Of a DNA stretch of 64,000 bases, positions 45,661 to 57,599 are shown in pieces. The notes below the pieces were generated by a model. The model made no database searches, was not told the DNA's origin, and saw only the letters and a list, made by a program, of their open reading frames with translations. This stretch comes from Diphasiastrum complanatum. Its lineage: Eukaryota > Streptophyta > Lycopodiopsida > Lycopodiales > Lycopodiaceae. Each line of letters begins with the position of its first letter. Within the stretch, counting starts at the first letter, position 1. The DNA is taken from contig CM055094.1 of the NCBI GenBank assembly GCA_029204225.1, positions 67,790,536-67,854,535 on the forward strand, written 5' to 3'. A program made the translations under genes and the position numbers.

Positions 45661-47181
45661 TTAATGAGGCCACTCATTTGTGGTAAAGTCAAATGCAGCA
45701 TTGCAAAGGCAACTATAAAAGCTAGCATGTAACAAAGTGTTAGCCGAATTTCTGACATAAAAAAGCGGGCTAAATTTTTGAGCTAGTGTTGAGATTGTAC
45801 CAAAAATTGGCATGTAAAGCCGCAAAATTTTGATGTAAACATTGCAGAAAATTGCCAATAGTTAGGGGTCCCAACCTACACAAAATGGGGCTAGAGAAAA
45901 TCTACGACCTTAGAAAATTTGGCCTCTATATTTCTTTTACGGCATCACCAATCAGTTGGGAACAGGGGGACTCAGTTACCAAAATGATAAGCATAAGGGA
46001 AAGGCGACGGATACAAAAGCCACAACAACAAGCCCCACAAGAGAAAAATTCACAAGGCCAAATACCAAGATAGATGGACAATTGATCTTAGGGCTAAGTA
46101 AGAATTGACCATGACCAAGCCTAGAGTGCCTCTCCAATGGGCACATGAAGGAAAAAGTAAAATCAAACTTAATGCACTTGAAATGAAGCATTTGCAAGAA
46201 ATAAATCCCACAAAAAGGAGAAGGGAGCCAAGGAATCCATGCCAAGTGGCTTAGGACGGCTAGAAAGGGCAAAAAAGGTCATTGAAGGATGGCAGGTTGG
46301 CAAATTGAAAGGGTGTGTTGAATACATTACTATAAGATGAAGTGCACATGCTGCTTTCTGAGCCTCTTGTCATTTGCTTGAGTTGTTGTGCAGGATCTCC
46401 CTTTTAATTTGTTCTCAAAAGTGTGCTCAAGAATGTGTTGTGATGTTTTTTGCTCTCAATAGTGTACTGAGTTTGCTTTGTTCTCAAGGATGCTAGGATG
46501 AATTTCTGTTGAAACTATTCCTTACCTACTTTCATGCTCAATGATAGTAGTTTTCTAGTTCTTCTTTTTGGATTCACATATGCTGCCCCTTCCCTATAAC
46601 TGAACCAGCTTTTCCAGCTCACCTGTTCCTGATTTGGGTGTGAGTAATTCTAGCTCTTTTTGAAGATATGTGTGAAACTGGTGTTATAATCCCCTTTTTC
46701 AGAGTCTAATATTGGATTCCCCTCTCCCTCATGGGAAAATTTGTCAGCCATTGTGGAAATGCTGAGAGTACTGTGTGTAAAGTGTGGTTCAAGACTTAAG
46801 TGATTAGGAACAAGCTGAGAAGAGACAATGTTCATGACTTTTAATCCTGACTGTTGCCATGGTGTTCCATACAGTGTGTGCGATTATGAGAACCTTTTCC
46901 TTGTTTAGCATAAAATTTGAGAATTGGGAGAGTGGCTTTGTGTTGAAGAGCCTCAATGTTGACCTGTGAAATGTATGCTCTCGATGCTACTGGTAAAGCA
47001 TATTTCAGTCTGTCTATTTGTGTGATTTTGCTTACAAAGAACTTTGAAACATGCACATGACTCTGTTAACCAAGATTGAAGTAAGCTAAGCAATAAGCCA
47101 AGCACGTCACTTCTATTATGAGCTGGAATGCAAGTAACCAGTTCTTACTACAAGTGTTTAGTCCTGAGCTAGTATTATTGG
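45661..47181. other. Gene-free DNA
   Basis: Short open frames only, none with recognisable protein features. No repeats identified by eye. Confidence 0.4.
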
Positions 47182-47701
47182 ATGCATGCTAACTCCATGA
47201 ACTACCTCATGAAACCGAATTGTTTGAGACACACTTCTTGGCAAGAAGGCTCCAACGAGTCCTTCCACCTCCTGTCAACAATCGTTTGTGGCTTAGTACA
47301 TCAAAAAAGCCCTCATGTTTCAGATATCAGTCCATTCCTCTCGATCAGTAGCTCGGCTACCTGTCAAACAGCAAGTTCGTCACTTCTCTCAATGAGTTGG
47401 TTGCCCACGGATCAACGCACCTTTTCTAAAATAGGCAGGTGCACAACGCTCTTCGTGCCTCTGTCAGTGAGTTGTTTGTCCACAGATCAATGTGTGCGGC
47501 CTTCTCCAACGGACCATCGCATCATCTCCTTCCTTGATCAACGAGCAGGCTATTGAGCTACATGGTTGCTTTCTCTCTCGACGTACCTTTTTCTCCATGG
47601 GCCAGTTCATCTAGGAGTTTGTTTGATTTGGAGGTAAACTCCTTTTTGAAAGGCTCTCCAACCTATGGGCCCCACACTTAGTTGGTGAAACAGGGAGGTG
47701 T
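47182..47701. other. Unassigned stretch with internal repeat
   Basis: A 124-codon open frame (47182-47556) is Ser/Thr/Pro-rich and not recognised. The DNA has an imperfect direct repeat (TGAGTTGGTTGCCCACGGATC near 47391, TGAGTTGTTTGTCCACAGATC near 47467), so the frame may be chance. Confidence 0.3.
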
Positions 47702-47983
47702 TCACGCGATTGCTAACTGAGTCGGCCATCTTTCCCAGCTACGAGTAGTACTGAGGTACTCTCTTGCCACATCTGATAATAATTTCTTGTCTTGTTGATG
47801 CTCCTCCCCAATCCTTGTAACCTTCTTGTCACCAAGATTGTTAGTTGCACTCACAATAGCAACACTAGCATCCAATTTAAACAATCTCCCTTGTTTAAAT
47901 CCTCTTGCAATGCATTTCTCATTCATTATAATAGAACATACCCCATGCTCAAAGTTGGCATCTAAGCTACTATCCATTAGTTG
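47702..47983 (-). pseudogene. copia E protease-integrase junction fragment
   Basis: Minus strand: DSSLDANFEHGVCSIIMNEK, then ARGFKQGRLFKLDA. It matches the copia C segment NGFNVDFVSNECFI and LGKLYKLDA. It is the direct continuation of the protease fragment at 52831-53178, separated by the insertion of copia F; joining the two across the TSD restores SIGQL followed by MDSSLDA. Confidence 0.85.
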
Positions 47984-49200
47984 TGTTGGATTATTTTCCT
48001 TCTTATTAATCGACTAATCAGTTTTAATCTTCATCCATTGTTTATCTAGTTCTGCGGATTTTTTCATGTTTTTACACAGTCTGCAGAATTACGAGTGTTT
48101 TTACACAGTCTGCAAAAATACACGGAGTTGACAACAGTGTCACATTTTTCGCCTGTCAAGAATCTCGTGGAAAAATGTAGTATCGCCTTTTTCGCATTTT
48201 TCGCTTGTCAGGAATCTCGTGCAAATATGCAGAGTCGCATTTTTCGCTTTTTCCAAAATGACTCAAATGTTAAGGAAATGACTCTAGCAAAGTGTGGGGT
48301 AACTCTAAAAGAGATTTTAAGGCACTGTCGGATTTTTTGCAAAATCCCGACACTGCCGCATTTTTGCGACAGTGTCGCCTATGGCTATTTTAATTCATTT
48401 CTGCAAAGTGGCAATTTTTGATTCATTAATGCAGATAGACTATTTACGGCCAATTTCCACCTCTTATCAGCAATCAATGACAAGGAACCAGAGGGATGCC
48501 AGTGGACATCAGCCAACTGGTGATCACAATTGATGACCTAATTTCTTAGTATATATAGCTATTCATATTCATACATTTAATTATTGAAGTTATGAAGCAA
48601 GCATTTGAATAGTTAGCTCTCTCTCTCTCTCTCTCTTAAGCCTACGAGCTTGAACACTCGTGAGCATTCTAGCTCACTTCTTAGGTTGTTTAAGAGATTG
48701 CTATTGCGCTACTGCTTATCAGCATTGCACTTAATTCAGACTTTCATTTTAGCCGTTCAGAGATAGCATAGAGTATGCAGCTTTGATCCATAACTTATTG
48801 TACTCATTTACTTCTGTTTTGTTTTCATACTGAATCAATACTATCTTTTATTGCATTCAGCTTCGTCTCAGAATGTTGTTTCTGTAGTTCTTCGCAACTA
48901 ATTATTTGTCTTCTGATTCACGACTAATTATTTCTAGCGTTTCGCAACAAATTATTTGTCTGATAATTTTCGATGCTTAATTGTTTCAAAATTAGTTACT
49001 ATAAGATCAAACGTGATTTCTATCACTATTGTTTTGTTTGAAATTGATAGGTGTAGTCATGCATTGAGAAAGAGAAAGATAGTTTATTCCACCATGCACG
49101 AAAAGTTTTTTTCTAGACACTCGAATTATTTTCATTAGTTTCTTTTTGAGTTTGTTTCTTTTCAAGTTTCGACTTATCTTCACAACACCTCTTTCCAACA
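47984..49200 (+). repeat. 5' LTR of copia F
   Basis: 1217 bp, TGTTGGATTATTTTCC to CTCTTTCCAACA. TATA-like TAGTATATATAGC near 48547; CT repeat near 48620. U3 carries GTCGC...TTTTTCGCCTGTCA type repeats (48140-48260). Confidence 0.92.
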
Positions 49201-49212
49201 TGGTATCAGAGC
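49201..49212 (+). other. Primer-binding site of copia F
   Basis: TGGTATCAGAGC follows the LTR end CA directly. Confidence 0.92.
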
Positions 49213-49364
49213 GAAATCTCTAATACTTGATATCTTTCGCGATATCAAATTGATAATCATACTCTTCAGTTCTTTTCAACCTTTCAGTATCAGAGAATTG
49301 ATTTTCTATTGTTGGCATAATTGCATCTTAGCATCATCAATACAATCGACAGACTAAGTTCCAG

Positions 49365-51606
49365 ATGGATTTTCAAAGTAAAGCTGGTCTTATCGCAGAC
49401 AAGCTGAATGAATCCAATCATCATTTGTGAAAATTCAAGATGAAGACCTTGCTAATCGCCAGCGAGTTATGGGATGTTGTTACAAGTACAGAAGTAAAAC
49501 CTGAAGACGATGACTCAAAGTGGAAATCGAAGGATGATAAAGTTTTTGCGCTTATTATCCTCAATATATCAGATACACAAATTGGACACATAGCTGAAGC
49601 TAAAATTTCAAAAGACATTTGGGACATCCTGAACTCACTATATGATGTGAGGAACGTAACTACTAAGTTACATCTACGAAGGAAATTCTTCACTTTCAAG
49701 ATGTCTACTGGTGATTCTCTTCAGAGTCACATTAACCAGCTTAAGAATCTCTTGCGACAGATGGCCACTGTCGGATCACTCATAGACGATCAAGACACAA
49801 TTATGACATTGTTTTCAAGCTTGCCTTCTACATATGAGAACTGAGTGATGATCATATCGACACACTCAGATTTAACTCTTACTAGAGTTATCACTATGTT
49901 GATGCAAGAAGACAATAGAAGAAGTCAAGACACTTTGTCTATCTCCTCCTCTTAGACTCTATATGTCAACAAAGGCTCTAAGCGACAGAAGCAAAAAAAC
50001 TCCAAGAAGACTACAACAAATCAGAAACAGACTCAAAGTCAAACACAATCATCAGATCCACAGTCGAAGAAGAAGATGTTTTGTAGATATTGCAAGCACA
50101 ATAACCATGAGATCAAGGATTGTCAAATTTTCCAAGTAAAGAATGCAGCCAAACAACCTGATCAACAAGCAAACATTGTTTCATCATCTCCCCAGGTCAA
50201 AGTGGACGAAGGCGCATTCATGGTCAAAGATCAAAGCGCATTTTTGGATGATTCATGGTTTCTGAATTTTGGAACTACACAACATATGACCAATCAACGT
50301 GAGATTTTCAACTCCTACACGCCTTACAACACGAAGAAATTTGTTCATCTTGGTGACAATAGTACTCACACTATTGAAGGTGAAGGTACGGTAAGATTGC
50401 GATTTTAGCATGATCAATTCAAACTACTATCAAAGTCTTATATGTTCCTAAACTCTCTACAATTCTATTATCAGTAAGTAGAATTACAGATTTTGGTCAT
50501 AAGGTAGAATTTGAATCTGATCAATGCAGAATTATTGATAGGAGTAATAAGATTTTTGCACTCAACAAGAGGTAGAGTTACTTATACAGATTGACACATT
50601 GTTATTCCGAGTCTAGTCAAGTCTTGAAAACCTCTGTTCTAGTCAATAAAGCATTACTATGACATCATTGCTTAGAACACTTGAATCATACATCTATTTT
50701 GAACATGTCCAAACAATCCATGGTTTTTGATCTTGACTATCCTTCTGGTAAGGTCAATCTCTCTGTCTGTCATAGCTACATCTTTGGAAAGCAGGCTAGG
50801 ATTCCTTTTAGATCAAAACATAGGCATGTAGCAAAAGATCTGTTAGATGTTGTTCATACAGATATACGTGGACCTATGCAAACTCCTTCATTGCTAGATG
50901 CAAAGTATTTCATTACTTTTATTGACGAACTCTCCAGAAGAGCAGTTGTTTATTTCATTAAACAGAAAAATCAGAGGTTTTCATCAAGTTCAGACAATTC
51001 AAAGAGCATGCTGAGAATCAAACTAACAAATGAATCAAAGCACTGAGGTCAGATAATGGAGGAGAGTACATCTCCACCGACTTCAAGAAGTATTGTCTTA
51101 ACAATGGCATTGAGCAACAATACATTACCTCCTAATCGACTCAATCAAATGGTCTTGCTGAGAGAAAGAACAGAACCTTAGTTGAATCAGCAAAGTGCAT
51201 GTTATCATATGCGACACTTCTGAAGTGCTTTTGGATTGAAACAGCTCTATCTTCCACTGAATCAGAGTATATCGCAACCTCTCAAGCTACAAAGGAAGCA
51301 ATTTGGCTGAGGAACTTACTCTCAGATATCGGTCTAAATCAATATGCCCGAACGACATTATTTTGTGATAATCAAAGTGCCATTGCTTTATCAGCCAATC
51401 CTAGATTTCATTCTAGGAGTAAGCACATTGAATTGAAGTATCATTTCGTCAGAAGCAAAGTTTTCAACGAAGAGGTTAGATTGCAGTATTGTAGAATGCA
51501 AGATATGATAGTAGATATTTTTACCAAAGCATTAAGTTTGGAAGCACACAGAAGATTCTGTGTAGAACTAAGTTTGAAGGTCAAGGCATTCAAGGATTCA
51601 GATTAA
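49365..51606 (+). pseudogene. copia F gag-protease-integrase/RNase H fusion, broken
   Basis: Gag from ATG 49365 (MDFQSKAGLIADKLNESN) with a stop in place of the conserved Trp, then LYDVRNVTTKLHLRRKFFTF; stops near 49843 and 49954. Knuckle CRYCKHNNHEIKDC. The protease site is WFLNFGTTQHMT, so Asp-Ser-Gly is Asn-Phe-Gly and dead. Integrase shows VCHSYIFGKQARIPF, HTDIRGPMQ and FIDELSRRAVV, then frame changes. At about 51240 CFWIE of integrase is joined in frame to ALSSTESEYIATSQATKEAIW of RNase H, which runs open to 51606 (CDNQSAIALSAN, VDIFTKALSL). The whole RT is missing. Confidence 0.9.
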
Positions 51607-51613
51607 GAAAAAG

Positions 51614-52830
51614 TGTTGGATTATTCTCCTTCTTACTAATCGACTAATCGGTTTTAATCTTCATCCATTGTTTATCTAGTTCTGTGGATTTTTCTGTGTT
51701 TTTACATAGTCTGCAGAATTACGAGTGTTTTTACATAGTCTGTTGAAATACACGGAGTTGACAACAATGTCGCATTTTTCGCCTGTCAGGAATCTCGTGG
51801 AAAAATGCAGTGTCGTCTTTTTCGCATATCTCGCCTGTCAAAAATATCATACAAATATGCGAAGTCGCATTTTTCCAAAGTGACTCAAATGTTAAGGAAA
51901 TGACTCTAGCAAAGTGTGGGACAACCCTAAAAGAGATTTTAAGGCATTGTCGGGTTTTTCACAAAACTCCCAACACTGTCACGTTTTTATGATAATGTCG
52001 CTTGTGGCTGTTTTAGTTCATTTCTGCAGAGTGACAGTTTTGGTTTATTTATGTAGACAGACTATTTATAGCCAATTATCAACAATCAATGACAAGGAAC
52101 CAGATGGATGCCAGTGGACACCAACCAACTGACGATCGCAATTGACGACTTAATTTTTTAGTATATATAGTTGTTCATATGCATACATTTAGTTATAAAA
52201 GTTATGAAACAAGCATTTGTATAGTCAGCTCTCTCTCTCTCTCTCAAGCCTACGAGCTTGATCACTCTTGAGCATTCTAGCTCACTTCTTAGAGTTGTTT
52301 TAAAGATTGCTATTGCGCTACTGCTTATCAACATTGCGCTTAATTCAGACTTTCATTTTAGCTGCTCGGAGATAGCATAGAGTACACGGCTTCGATCCGC
52401 AACTTATTGTACTCATTTACTTCTGTTTCGTTTTCATACTGAATCAATACTATCTTTTATTGCATTCAGCTTCGTCTCAGAATGTATGCGTTTCTGTAGT
52501 TCTTCGCAACTAATTATTTGCCTTGTGATTCACGACTAATTATTTGTCTAACATTTCACGACAGACTATTTGTCTAATAATTCTCGATGCTTAATTTTTT
52601 GGCTACGTAATCACTGTAGTACTGATGATTTCAAAATTAGTTACTATAAGATCAAACATGATTTCTATCACTATTGTTTTGTTTGAAATTGATAGGCGTA
52701 GTCATGCATTGAGAAAGAGGAAGATAGTTTATTCCGCCATGCATGAAAAGTTTTCTTTCTAGACACTCAAATTATTTTCATTCGTTTCTTTTCGAGTTTC
52801 GACCTATCTTCACAACATCTCTTTCTGACA
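51614..52830 (+). repeat. 3' LTR of copia F
   Basis: 1217 bp, TGTTGGATTATTCTCC to CTCTTTCTGACA, same length as the 5' copy with scattered substitutions and small compensating indels. Preceded by the tract ATTAAGAAAAAG. Confidence 0.93.
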
Positions 52831-53178
52831 AGTTGACCAATACTTAGCAAGCTCTTTGTCATTGATGGAACATAAAGGACATTGTTTAGATCCATACTTT
52901 TGGAAGATTCTAGACTTAAAGAGATGGTACCAGCACCATTTATCCTACGCTCTTCATCACTTGCAGTAAAGACAAACTTTTTAGCATCATTGAAAGAGTG
53001 TAAAGTTGAGAAGAAGTCATTTTCATAAGTCATGTGAGAACTTGCCCCACTATCAATTCACCAAGTGTCTCTTGATCAATTGACATTGCTTGTTGGTGAG
53101 GATGTAGATGCCATCAAGAATAGATCTCATTCATCCTCTCTTCATGTGCAAGATATGCTTGTTTGTTCTCCTCCTCTT
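52831..53178 (-). pseudogene. copia E protease fragment
   Basis: Minus strand: W-stop-IDSGASSHMTYENDFF (TGG to TGA next to the active site; DSG intact), then ASDEERRINGAGTISLSLESSK, NNVLYVPSMTKSLLSIGQL. It ends at the AGTTG duplication of copia F and continues at 47983. At its upstream side it is fused near 53178 to an LTR piece of the D family. Confidence 0.85.
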
Positions 53179-53968
53179 GGACGAGGACGTCACAAATTCT
53201 CTCACTTCAAATTTTACGTGAAGTGGTTTTCTCTCACTTCGCAAATTTCGAGAATTGGCTGGGAACGTTCCTCGTTCAAAATAGACGACCTTCGACATTT
53301 CTCTCTCTTCAGGATTTTGCGAAAAAGTCGAAGGTGCCCTTAAAAAGGCAAAGGTTCTCTCAAAAAGACGAAGGTGTCTTTAAAACAGTTTAACTCATGA
53401 AAATAGATGACCTTCGGGAATTTTCTCTCTCTTTGCATTTTTCGAAAAAATGCGGAAAAGTCGAAGGTGTTAAAAACAGTTAAACTTTTGAACTGCACAA
53501 GTTAAACTTTTGAACTATATATGCAAGTTTCACGAAACAGTCGCAAATATTTCACAAAACAGTTTAAACTGTTGAACTATGTTAGTTTTGCGAAACTGTC
53601 GCAAACATAGTTCATTTCTGCAGACTGTCGTGAAAGTAATGTATTTCTGTAGACTTGTTCTAAATGCTAATTTCGTGGAAGTCCTTAAAGATGGCCAAGT
53701 CTTCAATGACTTCAAATTATTGAACTTAACATCTGAACTTGAAATTATAATATGATTGGTTACCCTTCATCAGCCGAAAGCCCGTTGTAGACGTTCAAAT
53801 AAATAGGCTGTCTAAGTTTGTGATTCATGCAGGTATCAGATGAACAAACGTAGAACCAAAGTTGGTTTCACCTGACCTTAGATCAATGATCAATAAACAT
53901 GCAAGAAAAATCATGAAATAGAAACTAGTCATTCACCAAGGAGACAACTGTGGGCTTAATTTTCAACA
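53179..53968 (-). repeat. D-family LTR fragment, inverted
   Basis: About 790 bp matching the first part of the copia D LTR (13720-14504) in opposite orientation. Its LTR start (TGTTGAAAATTAAGCCC on the minus strand) is at 53968. The GGAACGTTCC palindrome is conserved; GTTTCGCGAAAC has become GTTTCACGAAAC. It follows the RNase H tail and polypurine tract on the minus strand, so it was a 3' LTR. Confidence 0.85.
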
Positions 53969-53971
53969 GTC

Positions 53972-54158
53972 CCCTTGAAGGTCACGGTTGGTGCCTTGGT
54001 ATCTTCGTTAGGTTCAACATGTTGAAGAACTTCTGATGCTTGATCTTGGGAAGCGCTTTGGTGAAGATGTCTGCGACAATTTCTATTGTGGAGCAGTATT
54101 GAAGGATCACTTGCCCTGAGAAAACTTTCTCCCAAATGAAATGATATTTAGTTCTATT
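53972..54158 (-). pseudogene. D-family copia RNase H tail
   Basis: Minus strand: NRTKYHFIWEKVFSGQVILQ, YCSTIEIVADIFTKALPKIK, then HQKFFNMLNL, followed by the polypurine-like TTCAAGGGGAC and the LTR start. About 50 codons without a stop; upstream pol is missing, replaced by unrelated plus-strand copia J. Confidence 0.85.
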
Positions 54159-54199
54159 ATAAATCCTAGACTCTAAACTTGGGCTCGTGGATTATCAAT

Positions 54200-55255
54200 A
54201 AATTTTCAGTCCTATCGTCAAGATGCAGTCAATCAAGACTCTGATTGCGTTAGCAGTCGTAGAAGACTTCAAATGCACCAAATGGATGTCAAGACAACAT
54301 TTCATCGAAGAGGAGTTATATACCATCTAATTGGAAGGATTCGAAGTCAAAGGCCAAGAGCACAAAGTGTGCAAGCTACACAAATCAATCTACGGTCTAA
54401 AACAGGCTGCAAGAGCAAGAGTCGATAGAATCAACTCTTATCTCATTCAATTGGGATTTGCAAACAAATCAGCTGATTGTAATGTTTATTCGAAGCATAT
54501 AGGCACCAATTCAGTTCACATAGCTCTTTACATAGATGATGCATTTATTTTGTCTAACGACACTTCTCTTCTGCACACTACTAAGAGTGATCTATCAAAG
54601 GAATTTGACATGACTGATTTAGGAGTTGTCCATTCTTTGCTAGGAATTCACATTACTAGAAATAGGCTTAAGAAGAAGATCTATCTTAGCCAGCAGACAT
54701 ATCTAAAAGACATTTTAGAAAAATTTCATATGTCTGATTGCAAACCAATTGATACTCCAATGGATCCAAGTACAGTATTGACGCTGATTCTGATAGTGAA
54801 GTACTCGACATAGCGAAGTACCCTTATCATTCACTAATAGGATCTTTGATGTATGCGATGCTGTGTACTAGACCAGATTTAGCATACACTGTTAGCACGT
54901 TAAGTCAACTCATGTCTAATCCTAGGATCTATCATTGGAAAGCATTAAAGAGAGTGATGAGATACATTCAGAAAAGTTTAGATTACATTTTATGTTATGA
55001 TGGAAATGCTATTGACTCACTCATCTTGTGAGTCTACTCCGACTCAGATTGAGTAGGAACAGTTTCTACCAGAAAATCTACCTCTGGGTTCTGTTTCTAT
55101 CTAGCAGGGGGACCGATTTCGTGGAATTCAAAGAAGCAATAATCAGTTGCGCTTTCTTCGACCAAGGCAGAGTACATCGCAACATTTCAAGCTTCAAAAG
55201 AAGTTGTATGGATCAGGTTGTTACTTCATGACTTACATCACACTAAAAAGAGTTG
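54200..55255 (+). pseudogene. copia J RT-RNase H, truncated
   Basis: Plus strand. RT from FSPIVKMQSIKTLIALAVVEDF, with a damaged MDVKTTF region and a stop, then HKSIYGLKQAARA and the active site YIDD at 54529-54540, LSKEFDMTDLGVVHSLLGIHI. A frameshift near 54810 leads to SLMYAMLCTRPDLAYTVSTLSQ, HWKALKRVMRYI. RNase H has YSDSD followed by a stop, STRKSTSGFCFY, SSTKAEYIATFQASKEVVW. It ends near 55255 where RF sequence begins. No LTR or gag belongs to it here. Confidence 0.87.
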
Positions 55256-55317
55256 AGCCAGTCCCATGAGAGAATGAAATTCAGAGAAGTGCGATAGACC
55301 CGATGGGAGTAGAATCT

Positions 55318-56523
55318 TTATTTAATTAGAGAACGGAATGATAGAGCAGTTCTGATTTGTAGAATGTTAGTATAGGTGTTGTAGACAATCATAAGGAGAA
55401 ATGCAAAACAATTAGGTTCAAAAGGTCCTAAACTCAAGGGCATCACAAAATGTTCATCTGCCCCTAGGGGATCGGAATCATCAAACAAATCCATAAACTG
55501 CTGAGTGCCCGGTGAAGTAGCTTGTGTTTGTGGAGGTGAGGCGGCTTGGGCGACTGACATCGGAATAGAAGATCCAATTGTCACAGAAGGCCCTTTAGAA
55601 GAATCAGAGGCAAAAGAGGCTCCAGTGGATGGGAGAATAGGTAGTTTAGTGGTGGAAGTGAGAGGTGGTAGCGCAATTGACGATGGTGGCCAAGTGCGAC
55701 GACGAGATGCGGGAGGCGAGTTAGGAATGGCAATTTCGCTGTTACACGTCTATGATTCTATGAGATGGATGCTTGGCGGGATGATTTGACTGGTGCTACT
55801 TCATAGGTGGCTAGCACGGACTCAGCATGAAACTCGTGGCCCTTATTATCTAAGTACAATCTAGCTAAGGAGGACAGAAGAGATCCAGCAGTGAACTGTT
55901 GTTTGGTGTTACCCTTAATGGCTCTCTTGAGCTCCCCAAAGACCATTTTGTAGCAATAATAAGGTTTCAAGGCTCCCTTATCTAACTTATAGTTAGATTC
56001 AACCAAGCGATGGAGGATTTGGGATGAGATCCTTTCCTTCCTAAGGTTTCCAACCATCAGGAAGTTATTCAGTAATTGGGCGGCGGCCTGCTGGAGGGCT
56101 GGATCTCTAATGGCCTCTACCAAGTAACCATCATTGGTATGATAAAGTTTGATGGTGGTGTCAATAAATGGCTTCATAACTGACTTGGCATGCTTATGAT
56201 TTGGGTTAACTTGTTTCCTAGAAGAAATTCCTTTGGCAGCAAGGGAGATATCAGTAACTCGCACCTTGTGGGTAGCTCCTTGAAAAGTGATATAAAACTT
56301 GGACTTGGCCTCATCCCAAGTACTAAAAGCCATGGTGATGAAGTCCATATTGATTCTACTTGAGAAGGCACACTCGTGGATCCCCATTGTTGCGAGAAAA
56401 GGCTCAGCAAGGTTCATCCATTCAGCCACCTTGCTTGTGCTAGGAAGCGACATGATTTCCGTTGCAGATGAAACATCACATTTAACAACAAAGAGGTAAA
56501 TTATGGGAATTGTTGGAAGACAT
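55318..56523 (-). pseudogene. RF family gene, copy 2 (best preserved)
   Basis: Unrecognised repeated gene, minus strand. The shared family start is at 56523 (MSSN...), but a one-base shift puts it out of frame; the main frame is open from an upstream ATG at 56531 to 55758. Blocks: MSLPSTSKVAEWMNLAEPFL, FITMAFSTWDEAKSKFYITF, GATHKVRVTDISLAAKGISS, AAAQLLNNFLMVGNLRKERI, KPYYCYKMVFGELKRAIKGN, SLLSSLARLYLDNKGHEF. After a stop and frame shift near 55750, a Ser/Pro/Thr/Gln-rich part follows (PSVTIGSSIPMSVAQAASPP, MDLFDDSDPLGADEHF). Copy 3 adds a coiled coil. The general layout recalls 'putative plant transposon protein' domains of plant retroelements, but I cannot confirm that. No signal peptide or membrane segment; function unknown. 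Confidence 0.7.
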
Positions 56524-56935
56524 GATGGCAAAAGGTAGAAAGTGAAAGTAAAGAGCTTGAAAGTGTATCAGAAGGTTGTGTGAAAGTTTAGAAAAAGTTC
56601 GGCTGCGAGAAAAATTTACAAGAGCTTCGCTAGCACAAGTGAGAAATGAAATCAAAATCAGCCCTTTTATAGGCTAATTTTGAGGGTCTATTAGACAAAG
56701 TACTAGTTTGGCACATCAGTTCTGGACAAAAATTTGTAGGCATGTTTAGTATTGTAAAAATATCTTCCAAAAAACTCGGCGAAGGTTTCTGAGTGTAGCT
56801 CGGCGAAGGTTCTGAATGTCTGGCGAGGGTTTCAACTCTCGCCTAAGTGCATCCTTCGCCCAGGTACTACAATTAATGAAGATTTTCAGAATCTGAACCC
56901 AACCAAATTTTGGCATCGGCACCCAACCGATTTTA
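56524..56935 (-). promoter_or_regulatory. Promoter region of RF copy 2
   Basis: TATA box CTATAAAAGGGC near 56661-56672, about 140 bp before the family start, and GAACCTTCGCCGAG-type motifs upstream (plus-strand GAAGGTT near 56780 and 56803). Closely like the upstream regions of copies 1 and 4. Confidence 0.6.
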
Positions 56936-57030
56936 ATTGAGAAGGCACACTCGTGGATCTCCATTGTTGTGAGAAAAGGCTCAGCAAGGTTCATTTATTC
57001 AGCCACCTTGCTTGTGCTAAGAAGCAAAAG
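56936..57030 (-). pseudogene. RF N-terminal fragment, tandem duplicate
   Basis: Minus strand: a short degraded stretch with STSKVAE, a stop, then NLAEPFLTTMEIHECAFS. It follows the promoter of copy 2 and is in turn preceded by its own promoter region, so start plus promoter were duplicated in tandem. Confidence 0.7.
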
Positions 57031-57560
57031 GTAGAAACTGAAAGTAAAGAGTTTGAAGTGTATTAGAAGGCTGTGTGAAAGTTTAGAAAAAGTTCGGCCA
57101 TGGGAAAAATTTGCAAGAGCTTTGCTAGCACAAGTGAGAAATGAAATCAAAATCAGCCCTTTTACAGGCTAATTTTAAGGGTCCATTACACAAAGTACTA
57201 GTTTGACACATCAGTTCTAGACAAAAATTTGTAGGCATGTTTAGTATTGTAAAAATATCTTCCAAAAACCTCGGAAAAGGTTTCTAACCAATGGTGTAGC
57301 TCAGCGAAGGTTCTAAATGTCTGACAAGGGTTTCAACTCTCGCCTAAGTGCATCCTTCGCCCAAGTACTACAATTAATGAAAATTTTCAGAATCTGAACC
57401 CAACCGAATTTTGGCATTCTGAATTCATCCCTCATGTCGGCGAAGGTTCATAATGATGGTAGCATGTTTGACGAAGGTTCCCAAAGTGGTAAGCTTCTGA
57501 ACTCTCCTCTAACTTCAAAACAAGTACTTATTCTGCAAAATAACCTTCATGACATGTACT
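57031..57560 (-). promoter_or_regulatory. Duplicate RF promoter region
   Basis: Parallels 56524-56935: the TATA equivalent is weakened to CTGTAAAAGGGC near 57155; GAAGGTTC motifs lie near 57306, 57440 and 57472. Similarity with copy 1 stops near 57545. Confidence 0.55.
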
Positions 57561-57599
57561 TATTCATAACATGTACTTATTCTACAAAATGATATAGGC

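Larger units (their letters stand above)
47984..52830 (+). mobile_element. Ty1/copia retrotransposon F, RT-deleted, complete ends
   Basis: 4847 bp with two LTRs of 1217 bp each and a perfect target duplication AGTTG (47979-47983, 52831-52835). Met-type primer site, gag, protease, part of integrase, and then an integrase-to-RNase H fusion with no reverse transcriptase. LTRs differ by several percent by eye (about 25 changes in the first ~290 bp), so the insertion is older than copia C. Confidence 0.95.

Noticed and set aside
47182-47556. 124-codon plus-strand frame as a real gene
   Set aside because: Ser/Thr/Pro-rich, no domain, DNA contains an internal repeat; evidence too weak to call it a gene.
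49421-49699. Minus-strand 92-codon frame
   Set aside because: Opposite strand of the copia F gag, whose plus-strand frame is conserved with copia D.
55505-55789. Plus-strand open frame of 94 codons rich in Gly, Glu and Val
   Set aside because: It is the opposite strand of the RF low-complexity region; the minus strand is conserved between copies.
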